The notes under the pieces: model-generated
Databases searched by the model: none
Told to the model about the DNA's origin: nothing
What the model saw: the letters and a program-made list of their open reading frames with translations, nothing else
Part shown: one piece after another, positions 20,716 through 31,262 of the stretch
Position numbering within the stretch: position 1 is the first letter of the stretch
Layout: every line of letters starts with the position of its first letter
Assembly: GCA_021397845.1 (NCBI GenBank)
Contig: CM038050.1
Location: forward strand, 114,069,891 to 114,133,890
Source: Areca catechu
Lineage: Eukaryota; Streptophyta; Magnoliopsida; Arecales; Arecaceae
Length of the DNA: 64,000 bases
Direction of reading: 5' to 3'
Translations under genes and position numbers: made by a program

Positions 20716-22190
20716 AAGTTTGAAACGAATCGAATCTAAAATGAGCCCAGAATCAATTTTTGAAGATTTGATAAATGAATTGCACGTCCATAGAATGCTT
20801 GCTGATCCATGAGAAGCCATTTTTGTCGGTCCATGGTGCAAAACCGTGGATCATCGGGTGATTCAGACATTTCTTCACCAGATCCTCTAATCTCCGACAC
20901 CATCCATCCCCGGAGCTCATCACCGGCCACCTTTGCCGCCCGGAGAACCACCAGAAGCTGCCATCCCTCACGTCTTCCCTTGTTCCATACTAGAAAAATA
21001 TCATTGGATCCACCATCCCTAGCCACTCTCCCATCTCCGGCCACTATCCCCGGTCATTCTCCCATCTCCACCATCGATCAGCATGTCTTTTTCCCTACGA
21101 TGGTGATAGTTCTAGCAACTCTGATGGAGTTCCACGGTGAGTCCTGATAGATCGCAGTGGTGCAAGGAAACTCCAGCGAGGCTCTAGCATGGTTCTCGGT
21201 GGTGGCAGCTATGGTCCCAGGGTATTGGCAGCGATGCTGGACCAAGCAATGGAAGGAAGGTGCATGAATCTCGGAGCACCCAATGGAAGGAAAGATCTGC
21301 ATGGATCTCAAAGCAATCCAAGGGTTGAAATTATTAGGATTTGGATTCATCATCCAACCCTTCATTCCTATAAAACTAAATCCCAGCCATACTTTTGATC
21401 CTTTTGTTTAGTCCCACATTGGATACCCACGAAATCGTCTCTCCTGTAAAATTCTATAAAAAGGGTCCTATACCTCTACTTGAAAGCAACTCTCCAAGGT
21501 CCCTTAGAGCCTTTGCATAGGGGACAGGAGAGGATCAACTTAGAAGTGGGTTAGTATAGAAGTGCGGGAGGGAAGAGCTAGTTCTTCAGTCTTTTGTAAT
21601 TCTTGTTATGCAATAAAAGAGTATGTTTTGCTTTCTGAATTTATTTGTTCTCTTTTATTCACTTTTTATTATGCTTCACTATTAGATTGATTTTAGGGAT
21701 AATTCTTTCTTTCCAGAGATGCGCCGTGATCTGTTATGGATATGGGGGATGCCGAAGAAAGAAGAATTGGATATCTAGTACCTCCGGAAGATGCGTTGTG
21801 ATCTATTACGAGTATGGGACGTGCCAAGGTAAGACAGGTAAACCCCTAAAGCCAATTACATTTTAGTCATAAGAGAAATACAATTTGGCATTGCACAATC
21901 ACTCTTCCGCTTTTAAAATACTCCCTCTCACTTGCTTCACCTTAGGAGTAGTTTTTTTCTTGCTCACTTTTATTTTCCCATAACAACAATTACTTTTCTT
22001 TTCTTTTTAAATCAAAACTTAGCCTTAAGGTCCCTGAGGATATGATCCCGAATCACCTTAGCTATAGAGTTGAGTTGGTGAATTATTTTTGACCACCTAT
22101 GATAGTGATCGTTTACCCTGGTGCACTGCTTTGAATATAGTATGAAATATAATTAGATTACCATTATCATTAACTACCATATCTACTGTA
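20716..22190 (+). mobile_element. Remainder of T 3' LTR and flank
   Basis: Continues T after the second AAGTT (20716-20720). It has a TATA box TATAAAAAG at 21455-21463, a transcribed stretch, and AATAAA at 21612-21617. An imperfect direct repeat of about 72 bp starts at 21717 and 21788 (GATGCG..GTGATCT.TTA). A segment with CCCTGAGGATATGATCC near 22030 resembles leader sequence of gypsy elements, so the LTR probably ends before about 22000, but I cannot fix the border. ORFs here look accidental. Confidence 0.5.
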
Positions 22191-22405
22191 GTAACCATGC
22201 CTAGCTAGAGAGCACCACGTGTCGATCATTCAACCACACTCTACTGGATTGCACCTTTTCACCATCCTTTATATTAATTTTTTAGGAGAAGGCATGCCAC
22301 CAAGGGCTCAAGTTTTGGCTCTATTTAAACCCAAAATCAAGACCATATTATCACTTTAGGATTTTTCAGTCATCTCTCATCCTTTCTCTATCATAGGGTT
22401 TCCTA
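22191..22405 (+). promoter_or_regulatory. Promoter-like region and leader start of element Q, cut off by H
   Basis: Contains CACGTG at 22216-22221 and a TATTTAA box at 22323-22329, then a pyrimidine-rich leader. If H is removed, this sequence runs directly into 28537 onward and reaches an ATG (28605) about 150 bases after the TATA box. That distance suits a real promoter and leader. Confidence 0.45.
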
Positions 22406-22410
22406 CTCTC
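22406..22410. repeat. Target site duplication of H, left copy (CTCTC)
   Basis: CTCTC precedes the TG of the left H LTR and recurs at 28537-28541 right after the CA of the right LTR. Confidence 0.85.
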
Positions 22411-23605
22411 TGATGCAAGATATGCAGGGATGCGAACATCAACATAATGAAATGCAAAAATTTAAGATGAGAAATGATTCCAAAACTATAGCTTAACTCT
22501 TCTATAAGAGAGTAAAAAAGAGTACTGAAGCAAACTACTAGAAGATTAAATTACTTTCCCGTTGATTAGACCTATCTAAGCAATAAATCGATTGGACCTT
22601 GGTTGAGAAACCATTTGAATTAGGACAAGCTCTTTCAAAAGATCAGATCTGAGAGAGAAAGGGGCTTGTTACAAGACAGTGATCTCTCTTCTCTTAATAG
22701 TTAGATCACTTAACGCTCCTAGATTGGGCATCTGGATAAGAAGGTTGAATCCCTTGAATATGCTGACTTCACGTCAATGGTTCCAAGGCAAGGAGGACCT
22801 CTTCTTTGGCTTTGGGCACCCAGGGATCCTATAGATAGATTAATCAGAGACTAAGGGAAGAATAGGGAAAAGAAAAGAGATGGAGATTAGCAAGGGAAAG
22901 GGAAGAGGATGCAATGGAGTCTTGAAGACTAGAGAACTCGATTAGGCCTCACACTCTTCTCCCTCATGGAGTGGCAATGCTTGGAGCAATGGAAATAAAA
23001 GAAATTTGTTTTTCATTCATTCTTCAACATCCCATTACAAGAGGATGAGTATTTATCATTCGCCCAAGCCTCTTTGAAATTTGAATTAGAGAGATCCATG
23101 CACTAATCAAGGAGGAATAAGTGGGATGCCTCATTTAAATTTGAAAAACCTTCCATGTTGGGGTGGAGATGAAAATGGGGTGCCCCATTTGAATTTTGAA
23201 TTCCATGCTTTGGGTGCCAAGGGTGGGGGCCTTCCATGTTGGCATGGAGAGTGAGGTGGGGACCATCTTATGTGGAGGATAAGGTGGTGCAAGGAATGGG
23301 TTCCTTCTGGAGTCTTTTCCTGCATGGAGAGTGAAGTGGCATCCTCTATCTAGTGGTCATGCTTCTTGGTCTTGACTTGGATCTATGTTGGTTGTCTTCT
23401 TGAGTTAAACTTGACTCAAATAAAATAAATTACAAGACATAAACTGAAGAAAGAACAAATTGACTCAAATATCTAAGTATAGGACATAAACTTAAGAAAA
23501 AAACAAAACTGATAGGACCTAAAAACTTAATTATCTTCAATCCATAATGATCTCGGATTGGTCTGAATCGAATATAGCCTCTTTCGGATCCTAGTGCCTG
23601 CACCA
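22411..23605 (-). repeat. H 3' LTR (1195 bp)
   Basis: Plus-strand edges TGATGCAAGATATGCAGGG and CCTGCACCA. Read on the minus strand it starts TGGTGCAGGCACTA, a decayed form of the terminal hairpin. It is clearly similar along its length to 27344-28536. Confidence 0.85.
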
Positions 23606-23991
23606 ATTCTCCCGGGGGTGGGAGGAACTCGACCTTGTCGAGTATAGGTCAGCTTGACTTTGATATTGCTCCAATAAGTATGGATTAATGTATTGCAGAT
23701 CCTTTCGAGTGATCCACGTGAGTCCTCAGATTCTGGTCGACCTTGCCAACGAACCAAATAACATTGATAGCCTTTATTCCTGATAGTAATAGCATGGTTA
23801 TCTAGAATATGCTCAATCTGATCTTGTTGTTCTGGTAAAGTGATTGGTGGACACTCAGGTGAAGGTTCACTCTCAAGAAAGGGATCAGGCTCAAAAGGCT
23901 CACTAGGAATCACTGATGGTTCCTTAGACTCAACTAGATCTGAAATATTGAAAGTTGAGCTAATACTGAATTCGGATGGTAACTCGAGCAT
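23606..23991 (-). pseudogene. H chromodomain (C-terminal end of pol)
   Basis: A minus-strand frame opens MLELPSEFSISSTFNISDLV, the usual linker after integrase, followed by a Glu/Pro-rich stretch. It reaches a chromodomain-like segment at about residues 57-100 with IEHILDNH and CYLVRWQGRPESED. In chromoviruses this domain follows integrase and is thought to steer integration to certain chromatin. The frame then enters LTR sequence and stops at 23527. The last chromodomain strand is altered (SRGSLERI where a Trp is usual), so function is doubtful. Confidence 0.75.
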
Positions 23992-24216
23992 ATAGGCCTT
24001 AGGTCTAGTTTTCTTTACTACTTTGAAAGGACCAGCTCTGCGAGCATGTAATTATTTTATGATTCTGGGGGGGAACCATTTAGGTCTAAGCCTAATCATC
24101 ATGTAGTTTCCCTCAGTGAACTCTTTGACTCGCTTACAGAAATTAGCCATACGTCTATAAGCTTCATTGCTCAGATTAATTTTCTTACTGATTTCCTTAT
24201 ATAGATCTCTAACATG

Positions 24217-24531
24217 CTATGCATATAACTCAGAAACTCGTACATGCATGGGTAAAAGAATAAGATCTATGGGTCTCTTAGGCTTGTAACCATGGATAAT
24301 TTCAAACAAGCTCTTTCCAGTGGACCTATTGATTGAGCTATTGTAGGCAAATTCAGCACGCGGTAACATGAGGTCCCAATTTCCAACATTTTCACCTACA
24401 AGATACCTTAATAGGTTTCCAAGGCTCTTATTCACAACTTCAATTTGGCCATCGGATTGTGGGTGGTAGGTGGTAGAAAATTTGAGCTTGGTTCCTAACA
24501 TGTGCCATAGGGTCTTCCAAAAATAGTTCAT
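24217..24531 (-). pseudogene. H integrase, C-terminal half of the core
   Basis: 104 residues opening with YFWKTLWHMLGT and TTYHPQSDGQIEVVNKSL, which holds the third catalytic residue, Glu31 of this frame. NWDLMLPRAEFAYNSS and FEIIHGYKPKRPIDL follow. The first two catalytic Asp residues and the zinc-binding N-terminus are gone. The upstream neighbour is protease sequence, so the deletion joins protease to mid-integrase. Between 24543 and 24582 a short GGTTGTTCCCTTTA unit is repeated in tandem at the join. Confidence 0.75.
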
Positions 24532-24589
24532 GAATCTAACATGGGGTTGTTCCCTTTAGGGTTGTTCCCTTTAGGGTTGTTCCTGGATT

Positions 24590-26248
24590 TCCTTAGTAGA
24601 CAATATCCTAATGGGTGAACCATCATTAAGCTTGCATTCTAAATCCTTAGCATTGATCAAGTGTAATCCTCATTTCTTTTTCTTCAAATTGCCAGACCCT
24701 CTTTTGGTGTTGTCCTTAGGTGGTGAAGAGTTTATGACAATTTTCTTTCTATGGTGGTTGAAGGAATAGGAATTGGAATAACTGTACAGGATAGTATCAT
24801 GATCATACAACCAAGGTCGACTTAGAATAATACTACTAACCCCCATAGGAAGAATGTCACACCAAATTTTGTCTTAATAGGATTGAAATTGGATTGTAAC
24901 TTGGCATCTTAACTTAATAGGAATGGAGGTCGAATCAATCCAAGTACCTTATAAGGGTTGGGATGGGGAACAGTGGTCAATCCTAGACTCTTGATAGCAC
25001 TAGTGGAAATGGCATTAATACAACTTTCACTATCTATGATGATCTTGCAAACCTTTTCTCCTATTTTGACAAAAGTATGTAGGATGTTGGTTTTACGCCA
25101 ATCCTTATGCTCTCTTGTTTGGGTCAGAATACATCTAACGACTCCCAGTAACTCATGTGAATCTATAGTTTTCTCATCTCCCTTATACTCATCTACTAAG
25201 TTTGTTCCTGCTTCATACACTTCTTTCTCAAATTCTTTAAGGGATTCAGGAGCTTCATCTTCTAATTCCCCTATGTGTAAGGCTCGAGTAGGACATTGAC
25301 TAGTATAGTGGCCAACCTTATGACACCTAAAATAATGAATATTTTGATGATTATCCTTTTGAATTTCAATGCCCTTACCCCTATCATCCTTACAAACTAA
25401 TGGGGTAGTAGGAGTGGGTTGGTTGGAAGGGGCTTGACTAGAACTTGGCTTATGACCATGGACACTAATCTTGATGGGTTCAGGTCGACGGATCATGGGT
25501 CCCCTCTGAAATCTCTCAAAGTTCCTAGCAATTTGATAAGCTTGTTCTAGGACATGGACTTCTATTAGAAACAATTTCCTTTGGATTTCTTCACGTAGGC
25601 TAGCTTGAAATCTAGATAGGGTCATGACCTCAGACTCATCTATGCTACATCTCATAACATACTCATCGAATTTGGCAATGTATTTAGATACAGTTCTAGT
25701 GCCCTGACTCAACCTTTGCCATTGGTCTAAAAGTCTCTATTGATCGGACATGGGGAGGTGCTTTTCCCTAAGTTTAATCTTCATGGCTCTCCAGGTAGCT
25801 ATGGGCATATCTTCCTCTAACGACATATGTGTTCAACATTTCTCCAATATAATCTCGCTTGGTGGACTAATCTAAGTTTGGCGAATCTAAACTTCCTCTC
25901 TTCTGATATCTCATACCATTCAAAGTACTGATCCATGTCGCCTTCCCAATCAGTGTATACCTTAGGGTCTAGACTTCCATCAAAGGTAGGTGCTTCTAAG
26001 TGAATGCTCCTAATGGCTCTTTCATCCTGGTCCATAAAATCATGGTATAGTCATCTTTGGTTCTGTTTCAAGGTAGGTTCATGGCATTGGGCTCTTCTAA
26101 GATTGAGGGGTGTTGGTAGAGGTGATTCAAGTTCAGCATGGGTCTCTTCTAGGATTCCGATACGCTCCTCCATTCGATCAAACCTATTATTTAATTGGGC
26201 AAACTGTTCAGTCATGGTCCTTAGGAGTGTTTCAAAATTGGGATCCAT
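24590..26248 (-). pseudogene. gag: H gag and protease, broken into several frames
   Basis: Reading leftward: 26051-26248 (MDPNFETLLRTMTEQFAQL, coiled N-terminus); 25817-26035 (gag core, APTFDGSLDPKVYTDWEGDM, DQYFEWYE); 24909-25712, with gag C-terminus, a zinc knuckle and an acidic tail (EKEVYEAGTNLVDEYKGDE). The knuckle has YFRCHKVGHYTSQC, so its first Cys is Tyr. Protease follows with IIIDSESCINAIS, in which the Gly of D-S-G is Glu. A further remnant (about 24740-24880) resembles the protease end (ILSRPWLYDHD). The loss of key residues marks this as non-functional. Confidence 0.75.
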
Positions 26249-27328
26249 GGTTAAACTAGGCTGGGTTTGGGACTGCTGGTATTAGGTTCCTGATCTAGTG
26301 GTCATGCATCACAGAATTCCTAGTTTCTAGGGTTCCTAGGCCTAGAAGCTCAATGTAGCATGAATTGCCAGAGGACCAATCAAGACTGCAATCTCCCTTT
26401 CAACTGGCTAGGTAAGAGGTGAGATTGTGGGAGTCTCCCCTTGCTATCGCAAGGTCCTAATTAAAAATCATAGATCCACTTAAAGTGTTTGCTGTTGGAC
26501 CCATAGCCTTAGACACCAATCTCCAGGAGTAAATACAGAATTAATCAATACTAAGTCTCAACATGAAACATGAACTTGACTCGTTGTTGTCCCTAGTTCA
26601 GGTTCTTACTCAGTTTTAGATTAAACTTGGGTCAATGCAATATGTGGTTGGTTATTTTTGGGCCAAGGAAAGGTGATGAGATCCTTCCCTTATCTTATGA
26701 TAGGATTGCCCTTAAGTGTTTTAAAATGAACGCACAAACAAAGATCTATCACAAAACTATAACTAGCAGATATGCCAAAATTCAAATTTCAAAATTTGAA
26801 ATTTCAAAACTGAAATTTGAAGTTTCAATTTTGAAAATTCAGATTTTAAGAATTCAAAATTTTCAAATTTGAAATTTCCAATCTAAAATCCCTTATGGGG
26901 AACTTAGATTTGAATTATGCCAGAAAAATAAAAAAAATGTTCATTATGCGAGCAAAAGATTATTCAATGAAGCATTCACTAATCTAACTTCAATCATGCA
27001 AGCATGCAATTATCACATCAAACTCTCTAATCAAGAAGGTCTCACATCCGGCCGTAGCTCATTACTCCCATGGTTATAAGTATACTTTTGTATACCCACT
27101 CAGGAGGTGTGAAATCTTAGATTAAAGGTTGAAAAAAAGGAAATAAATTTTTGAAAATTCAGATATGGAAATCTATAGGAGAGAATTCAGATCTAGGTTT
27201 GAATCTGGTAAATTAATTAAAAATTACTAATAAACTTTGATATGAAAAGTTATGAGAAGAACTTTCAGATCCAGTCCTTATAATGCAGAAATTTTAGCAA
27301 CTAGTATATCTTGTCCTAATTTAACCAT
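26249..27328 (-). mobile_element. H untranslated leader
   Basis: About 1.1 kb between primer site and gag with no coding signal. At 26509-26529, minus strand, it holds CCTGGAGATTGGTGTCTAAG, a partial version of the leader block of C2 and G. At 26770-26880 there is an AT-rich palindromic patch built from AAATTTGAAATTT and TTTCAAATTT units. Confidence 0.55.
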
Positions 27329-27340
27329 GCTCTGATACCA
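27329..27340 (-). promoter_or_regulatory. H primer-binding site (initiator tRNA-Met)
   Basis: Plus strand GCTCTGATACCA, that is TGGTATCAGAGC on the minus strand, three bases inside the LTR edge at 27344. Confidence 0.85.
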
Positions 27341-27343
27341 AGT

Positions 27344-28536
27344 TGATGCAGGACATGCAGGGATGCGAACATTAACATAATAAAATGTAGAAATTTAAGA
27401 TAAGCAATGGTTCCAAAACTATGGCTTAACTCTCCATAAGAGAGTAAAAAAGAGCACTAAAGCAAACTACTAGAATATTAAATTACTTTCCCGCAGATTA
27501 GACCTATCTAAGTAATAAATCGATTGCACTTAATGGTTGAGAAACCATTTAAATTAGGACAATCTCTTTCAAGAGATCATATCCAAGAGAGAAAGGGCTT
27601 GTTACCAGACAATGATCTCTCTTCCCTCAACAATTGGATCACTCAACACTCCTAGATTGAGCATCTGGATAAGAAGGCTGAATCCCTTGAATGTGTTGCC
27701 TTCACATCAACAATTCCAAGGCAAGGAGGATCTCTTGTTTGGCTTTGGGCACCCAGAAATCCTGCAGACAGATTAATCAGAGACCAAGGGGAGAATAGGG
27801 AAAAGAAAAGAGATGGAGATTAGCAAGGGAAAGGGAAGAGGATGCGATGGAGTCTTGAAGACTAGAGAACTCGATTGGGCCTCACACCCTTCTCCCTCAC
27901 AGTGTGGCAATTCTTGGAGCAATGGAAATAAAAGAAATTTGTTTTTCATTCATTCTTCAACATCCCATTACAAGAGGAGGAGGGGTATTTATCATTCACC
28001 CAGGCCTTTTTGAAACTTGAATTAGAGAGATTACATGCACTAATCAAGGAGGAATAAGTGGGATGCCTCATTTGAGTTTGAAAAACCTTCCATGTTGGCA
28101 TGGAGATGAAAATGGGGTCCCCATTTGAATTTTGAATTCCATGCTTTGGGCGCCAAGGGTAGGGACCTTCCATGTTGGCATGGAGAGTGAGGTAGGGACC
28201 ATCTTATGTGGAGGATGAGGTGGCGCAAGGAAGGGGTTCCTTCTGGAGTCTTTTCTTGCATGGAGAGTGAAGTGGCATCCTCTATCCAGTGGTCATGCTT
28301 CTTGGTCTTGACTTGGGTCTATGTTGGTTGTCCTCTTGAGTTAACTTGACTCAAGTAAAATAAATTACAGGATATAAACTGAAGAAAGAACAAATTGACT
28401 CAAATATCTAAGTACAGGATGTAAACTTAAAAAAACAAAATGACAGGACCCAAAAGCTTAATTATCTATAATCCATAATGAGCTCGGATTGGTCTGAATC
28501 GATTGTAGACTCTTTTGGATCCTGGTGCTCGCACCA
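27344..28536 (-). repeat. H 5' LTR (1193 bp)
   Basis: Plus-strand edges TGATGCAGGACATGCAGGG and GGTGCTCGCACCA. On the minus strand it begins TGGTGCGAGCACCA, a perfect terminal hairpin. The duplication CTCTC follows at 28537-28541. Confidence 0.85.
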
Positions 28537-29300
28537 CTCTCTTGTCTTCTTCTTCTTGATTCCTTCTTACTCTTACTTCTTTTCAAATTCTTTTAGCTTT
28601 CAAAATGAGCACCTCCGAGGAGATCCTAGCTTTAGTGATAGCTACTCCAAAGGTAGAGGAGGAGGGAGTATCTGGTTTTGCTCCAATGAACATCATATTA
28701 GAATTCATGAAGATGGATTTGGTTCTACTCCATGGGGAGTATCGGATCCCTCTAGAGTTCCAATTGGAAGCTCTGGGGTTGAACAATCGGGTAGCTTGCC
28801 AGCCCTGGGCTAATTGATCCTCTATGAGGAATGCTTTTGAGCAGGGATAAGGCTTCCCCTCCATCCATTCTTCGTTACTCTTTTTTAATTTCTTGATATG
28901 TCACCATATTTGCTAGTTTCGAACTCACGGTGACATATCTGCAGTTTTATCGTAGTTTATGTTTTGGCTATAGTTGAACCTAACATCTCAAGTTTTCATT
29001 CTTTTTTACATTTAAAAGATACCCTGGATTAAATGGGTGGTGGTACATATTGCCTTGCAAGAGGAAAGGCATCTCTCCATTGATCTAGGGTGCTCCTTCC
29101 ACCGTACATGGCCGAAAGGAGTGTTTCTTGTGTGTCTCAAAAACTTTTGATGAAATCTAGGGATTCATCAACTAGGGTGAGCCACAAGAGTCAATCCTCA
29201 ACGAGGCCCATTTGAACCAGTGCCAGAGGGAGGAGTTTAAGATTCTGCATGAATTCAGTGTGCCGGTCTTGAAGGATCTCCTTTCATATTAGACATTATA
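28537..29300 (+). pseudogene. Q: degenerate transposon-type ORF (resembles the plant 'putative gypsy type transposon' N-terminal domain)
   Basis: An ATG at 28605 opens a 70-residue frame (MSTSEEILALVIATPKVEEE, then GVSGFAPMNI and GEYRIPLEFQLEALG). Broken frames after it give MRNAFEQG, FLDMSPYLLVSNS, ICSFIVV and PNISSFHSFLHLK to about 29040. The order Leu-His-Pro, DMSP, Asn-x-Trp, F-V-V resembles a domain common in plant transposon-derived proteins, but the match is from memory of the pattern and not tested. Many stops and shifts. Its promoter lies beyond H at about 22216-22405. Possible introns were not resolved. Confidence 0.4.
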
Positions 29301-29686
29301 TAATGTCAAAATTAGCTAGGCCAGTTTAGCCCACAAGGTGCGCATGGATATGAACTCCTATCTTAGGTTTCTTGCTTTCATTTTTTTTGTTTAGATTTGG
29401 TACTAACCTCCAATGATTTTTACGATAGCAATGGATCCATAAAAAAAAGACTGGATCAACACTCTAAGCAGACCTCCAAGCAAAAGATGCTTGCAGATTT
29501 TGAGGCTAGCCAAAGTGTCCATATCAAATTTAGGAGTCCTCCCCTACTGCTACTCCTAGATGATCTGCAACATCAGAGCTGCCCAGTCGACCTCTTTCCA
29601 TTGTGGCTCCTCTTCTCCAAGCAGTCCAAGTAAGAGATTGGAGAATTTATCCAAGCCCAATTATGGATTAGAGGAGCTACATGAGC
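29301..29686 (+). other. Decayed continuation of Q, nothing firmly assignable
   Basis: Contains stretches such as KVRMDMNSYLRFLA-like coding around 29340-29375 and a possible intron-like T-rich run ending in TTTAG (29377-29394). A short frame follows at 29397-29633. No domain recognised. Confidence 0.3.
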
Positions 29687-29851
29687 CCTCCTATCTCCCC
29701 GGCCAAAGCTAGGTAGAGGGCAAGTCCGGTCCTCCTACCTCCCAAGCCAAATCTAGGTGGAGGTCAAGTCCAGGTCCTCCTACCCCTCAGGGCAAAGCTG
29801 GGTGGAGGCCAAGTCCGGGTCCTCCCACCCCTTGGTCGAAGCTAGGCAGGT
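29687..29851 (+). repeat. Tandem repeat, 45-bp unit, nearly four copies
   Basis: Units begin CCTCCTA(C/T)C and contain AGCTAGGTGGAGG then CAAGTCC. Three full units of 44-45 bp and one partial, with substitutions between copies. The length is a multiple of three, so it may have encoded a repeated peptide in Q, but stops are present. Confidence 0.6.
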
Positions 29852-29888
29852 GTCTCCTATATGCCCTTCTACCCCCTAGGCTCGAGGC

Positions 29889-31245
29889 TATTGCCCAGTG
29901 ATGATGCAACCCAAGAGGGGGGTGAATTGGGTTTTATAAAACTTTTTGAACTATTTCAACAAGTATGTGCTAATTTCAATTAAGTGCTTGTATTTTGCCA
30001 AAGTGTTTGTGTTTTAAAATAATATGCAGCAGAAATTACAAAGTAAATATAATAGTAAAAGCAATCACACAAACATAACAAGTTTATAGTGGTTCGGTAC
30101 ACTCCAAGGCACCTACATCCACTCCCCAAGTTTTTCTTGGGAATTTCACTATAATCTCAAGATTACAGTTGATTAGTTTTTCGGACTCACTAATCAAAGC
30201 CCAACTTATTATTCCGGGCTCACAAGTCAAAACCCCTTGTTGATTTTATAACTTAGGCTAGCCAACAACCTTCGATGGTTTTATGAGCTCACTAATAACC
30301 TATTTGGTTTTGATACAAAGGCTTACCAACAACCTTGTTGGTTTTCACATAAGGCTCACCAACAAACCTCTTTGATTTTCCAAGGCTCACCAAAAATCTT
30401 AATAAACAAAGTAAGCACAATATGAAAAGAACATAATAAAAGCTTTCTTAAATAAAGCAAATATCTCTTTGAAGCCCTTGATTGTTGATGAAGTTGTCTT
30501 CAAGTTATTGAAGCCTTTGATTGCAGCTTGATGATGTGAACTTGGATGCACTCTCTTATCTTCGGAAGCTTTAAGGCTTGAGCTACTCAACTCTTGAATC
30601 CTTGAAGGATATTCAATAATCTCACCAAAGGATTGCTTCCCTATTTAATTTTTGATGTTTATATAGCTTTCCAAATCATAGATAACCATTTTTGACCGTT
30701 GGGGATGAAAAACTAGCTATTTAAAGCAAGTTGGAATCAATTTTGCACTTCTGAAAAACTAGCCATTACTCCCAGTATCTACACTTGAATCTGGTGAGTC
30801 GATACTTGATTTTTGTGAGTTGACACTTGGTTTCTATGAGTCGACACTTGATTTCTGTAAGTTGATACTTGATTTCTATGAGTCGACACTTGGATCAGCT
30901 TAAGGCAAAAATTCTGGATTTTCATAGTTCTGTATTTTTTTGTTCTCAGGCCTTGAGTCGATACTTGAACTTTTTTATGAGTCGACACTTGTTTGTGCCA
31001 GTGCTGAAACTTGCTGAAACTTTTTCAAAATTAATTTTTAGCCTCTTCAAGTTCTTCCATATCAATTCCAAAGTCTATATACTTGATTTTCCATTAATTT
31101 AAGGACTTTCTTCAACTAAAAGCATGTATTTCTTCTTTCAACATGGATGAGTACTAAGATCTGATAAACACACTTAAAAATATAATTAGTACTCATATAT
31201 ACTTAAATATTTTGTCAATCATCAAAATCAAGATCAGAGTCAACA
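29889..31245 (-). repeat. R 3' LTR (1357 bp)
   Basis: Pairs with 34843-36197. The outer plus-strand edge has TA where TG is expected. It carries six or more copies of a unit of about 22 bp containing GAGTCGACACTTG at 30775-30896 and two more at 30950-30993. Confidence 0.8.
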
Positions 31246-31262
31246 ATCTCCCCCTTTTTGAT
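31246..31262 (-). promoter_or_regulatory. R polypurine tract
   Basis: Minus strand AAAAAGGGGGAGATT directly before the LTR TG. Similar purine runs recur nearby (plus-strand CTCCCC at about 31349, 31451, 31540, 31567 and 32239), the multiple-tract habit known in Sireviruses. Confidence 0.7.

Larger units (their letters stand above)
22411..28536 (-). mobile_element. H: chromovirus-type Ty3/gypsy element lacking reverse transcriptase
   Basis: 6126 bp on the minus strand. Transcriptional order: 5' LTR (28536 to 27344), primer site (27340 to 27329), leader, gag, protease, a large deletion, integrase C-terminal half, chromodomain, 3' LTR (23605 to 22411). A perfect CTCTC duplication bounds it. Reverse transcriptase, RNase H and the first half of integrase are missing. 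The remaining frames carry stops and shifts. Confidence 0.85.

Noticed and set aside
20809..21365. Two opposite-strand ORFs of 95-112 residues in the T LTR
   Set aside because: No recognisable domain, overlapping on both strands, and upstream of the LTR TATA box.
26627..26872. 81-residue plus-strand ORF in the H leader
   Set aside because: Its second half is the AT-rich palindromic patch (repeated Ile/Lys/Phe), and it is antisense to the element.
28478..28864. Alternative ORFs overlapping the start of Q on both strands
   Set aside because: The 28605 frame is preferred because it fits the promoter and leader and continues into the transposon-like residues; the others do not.
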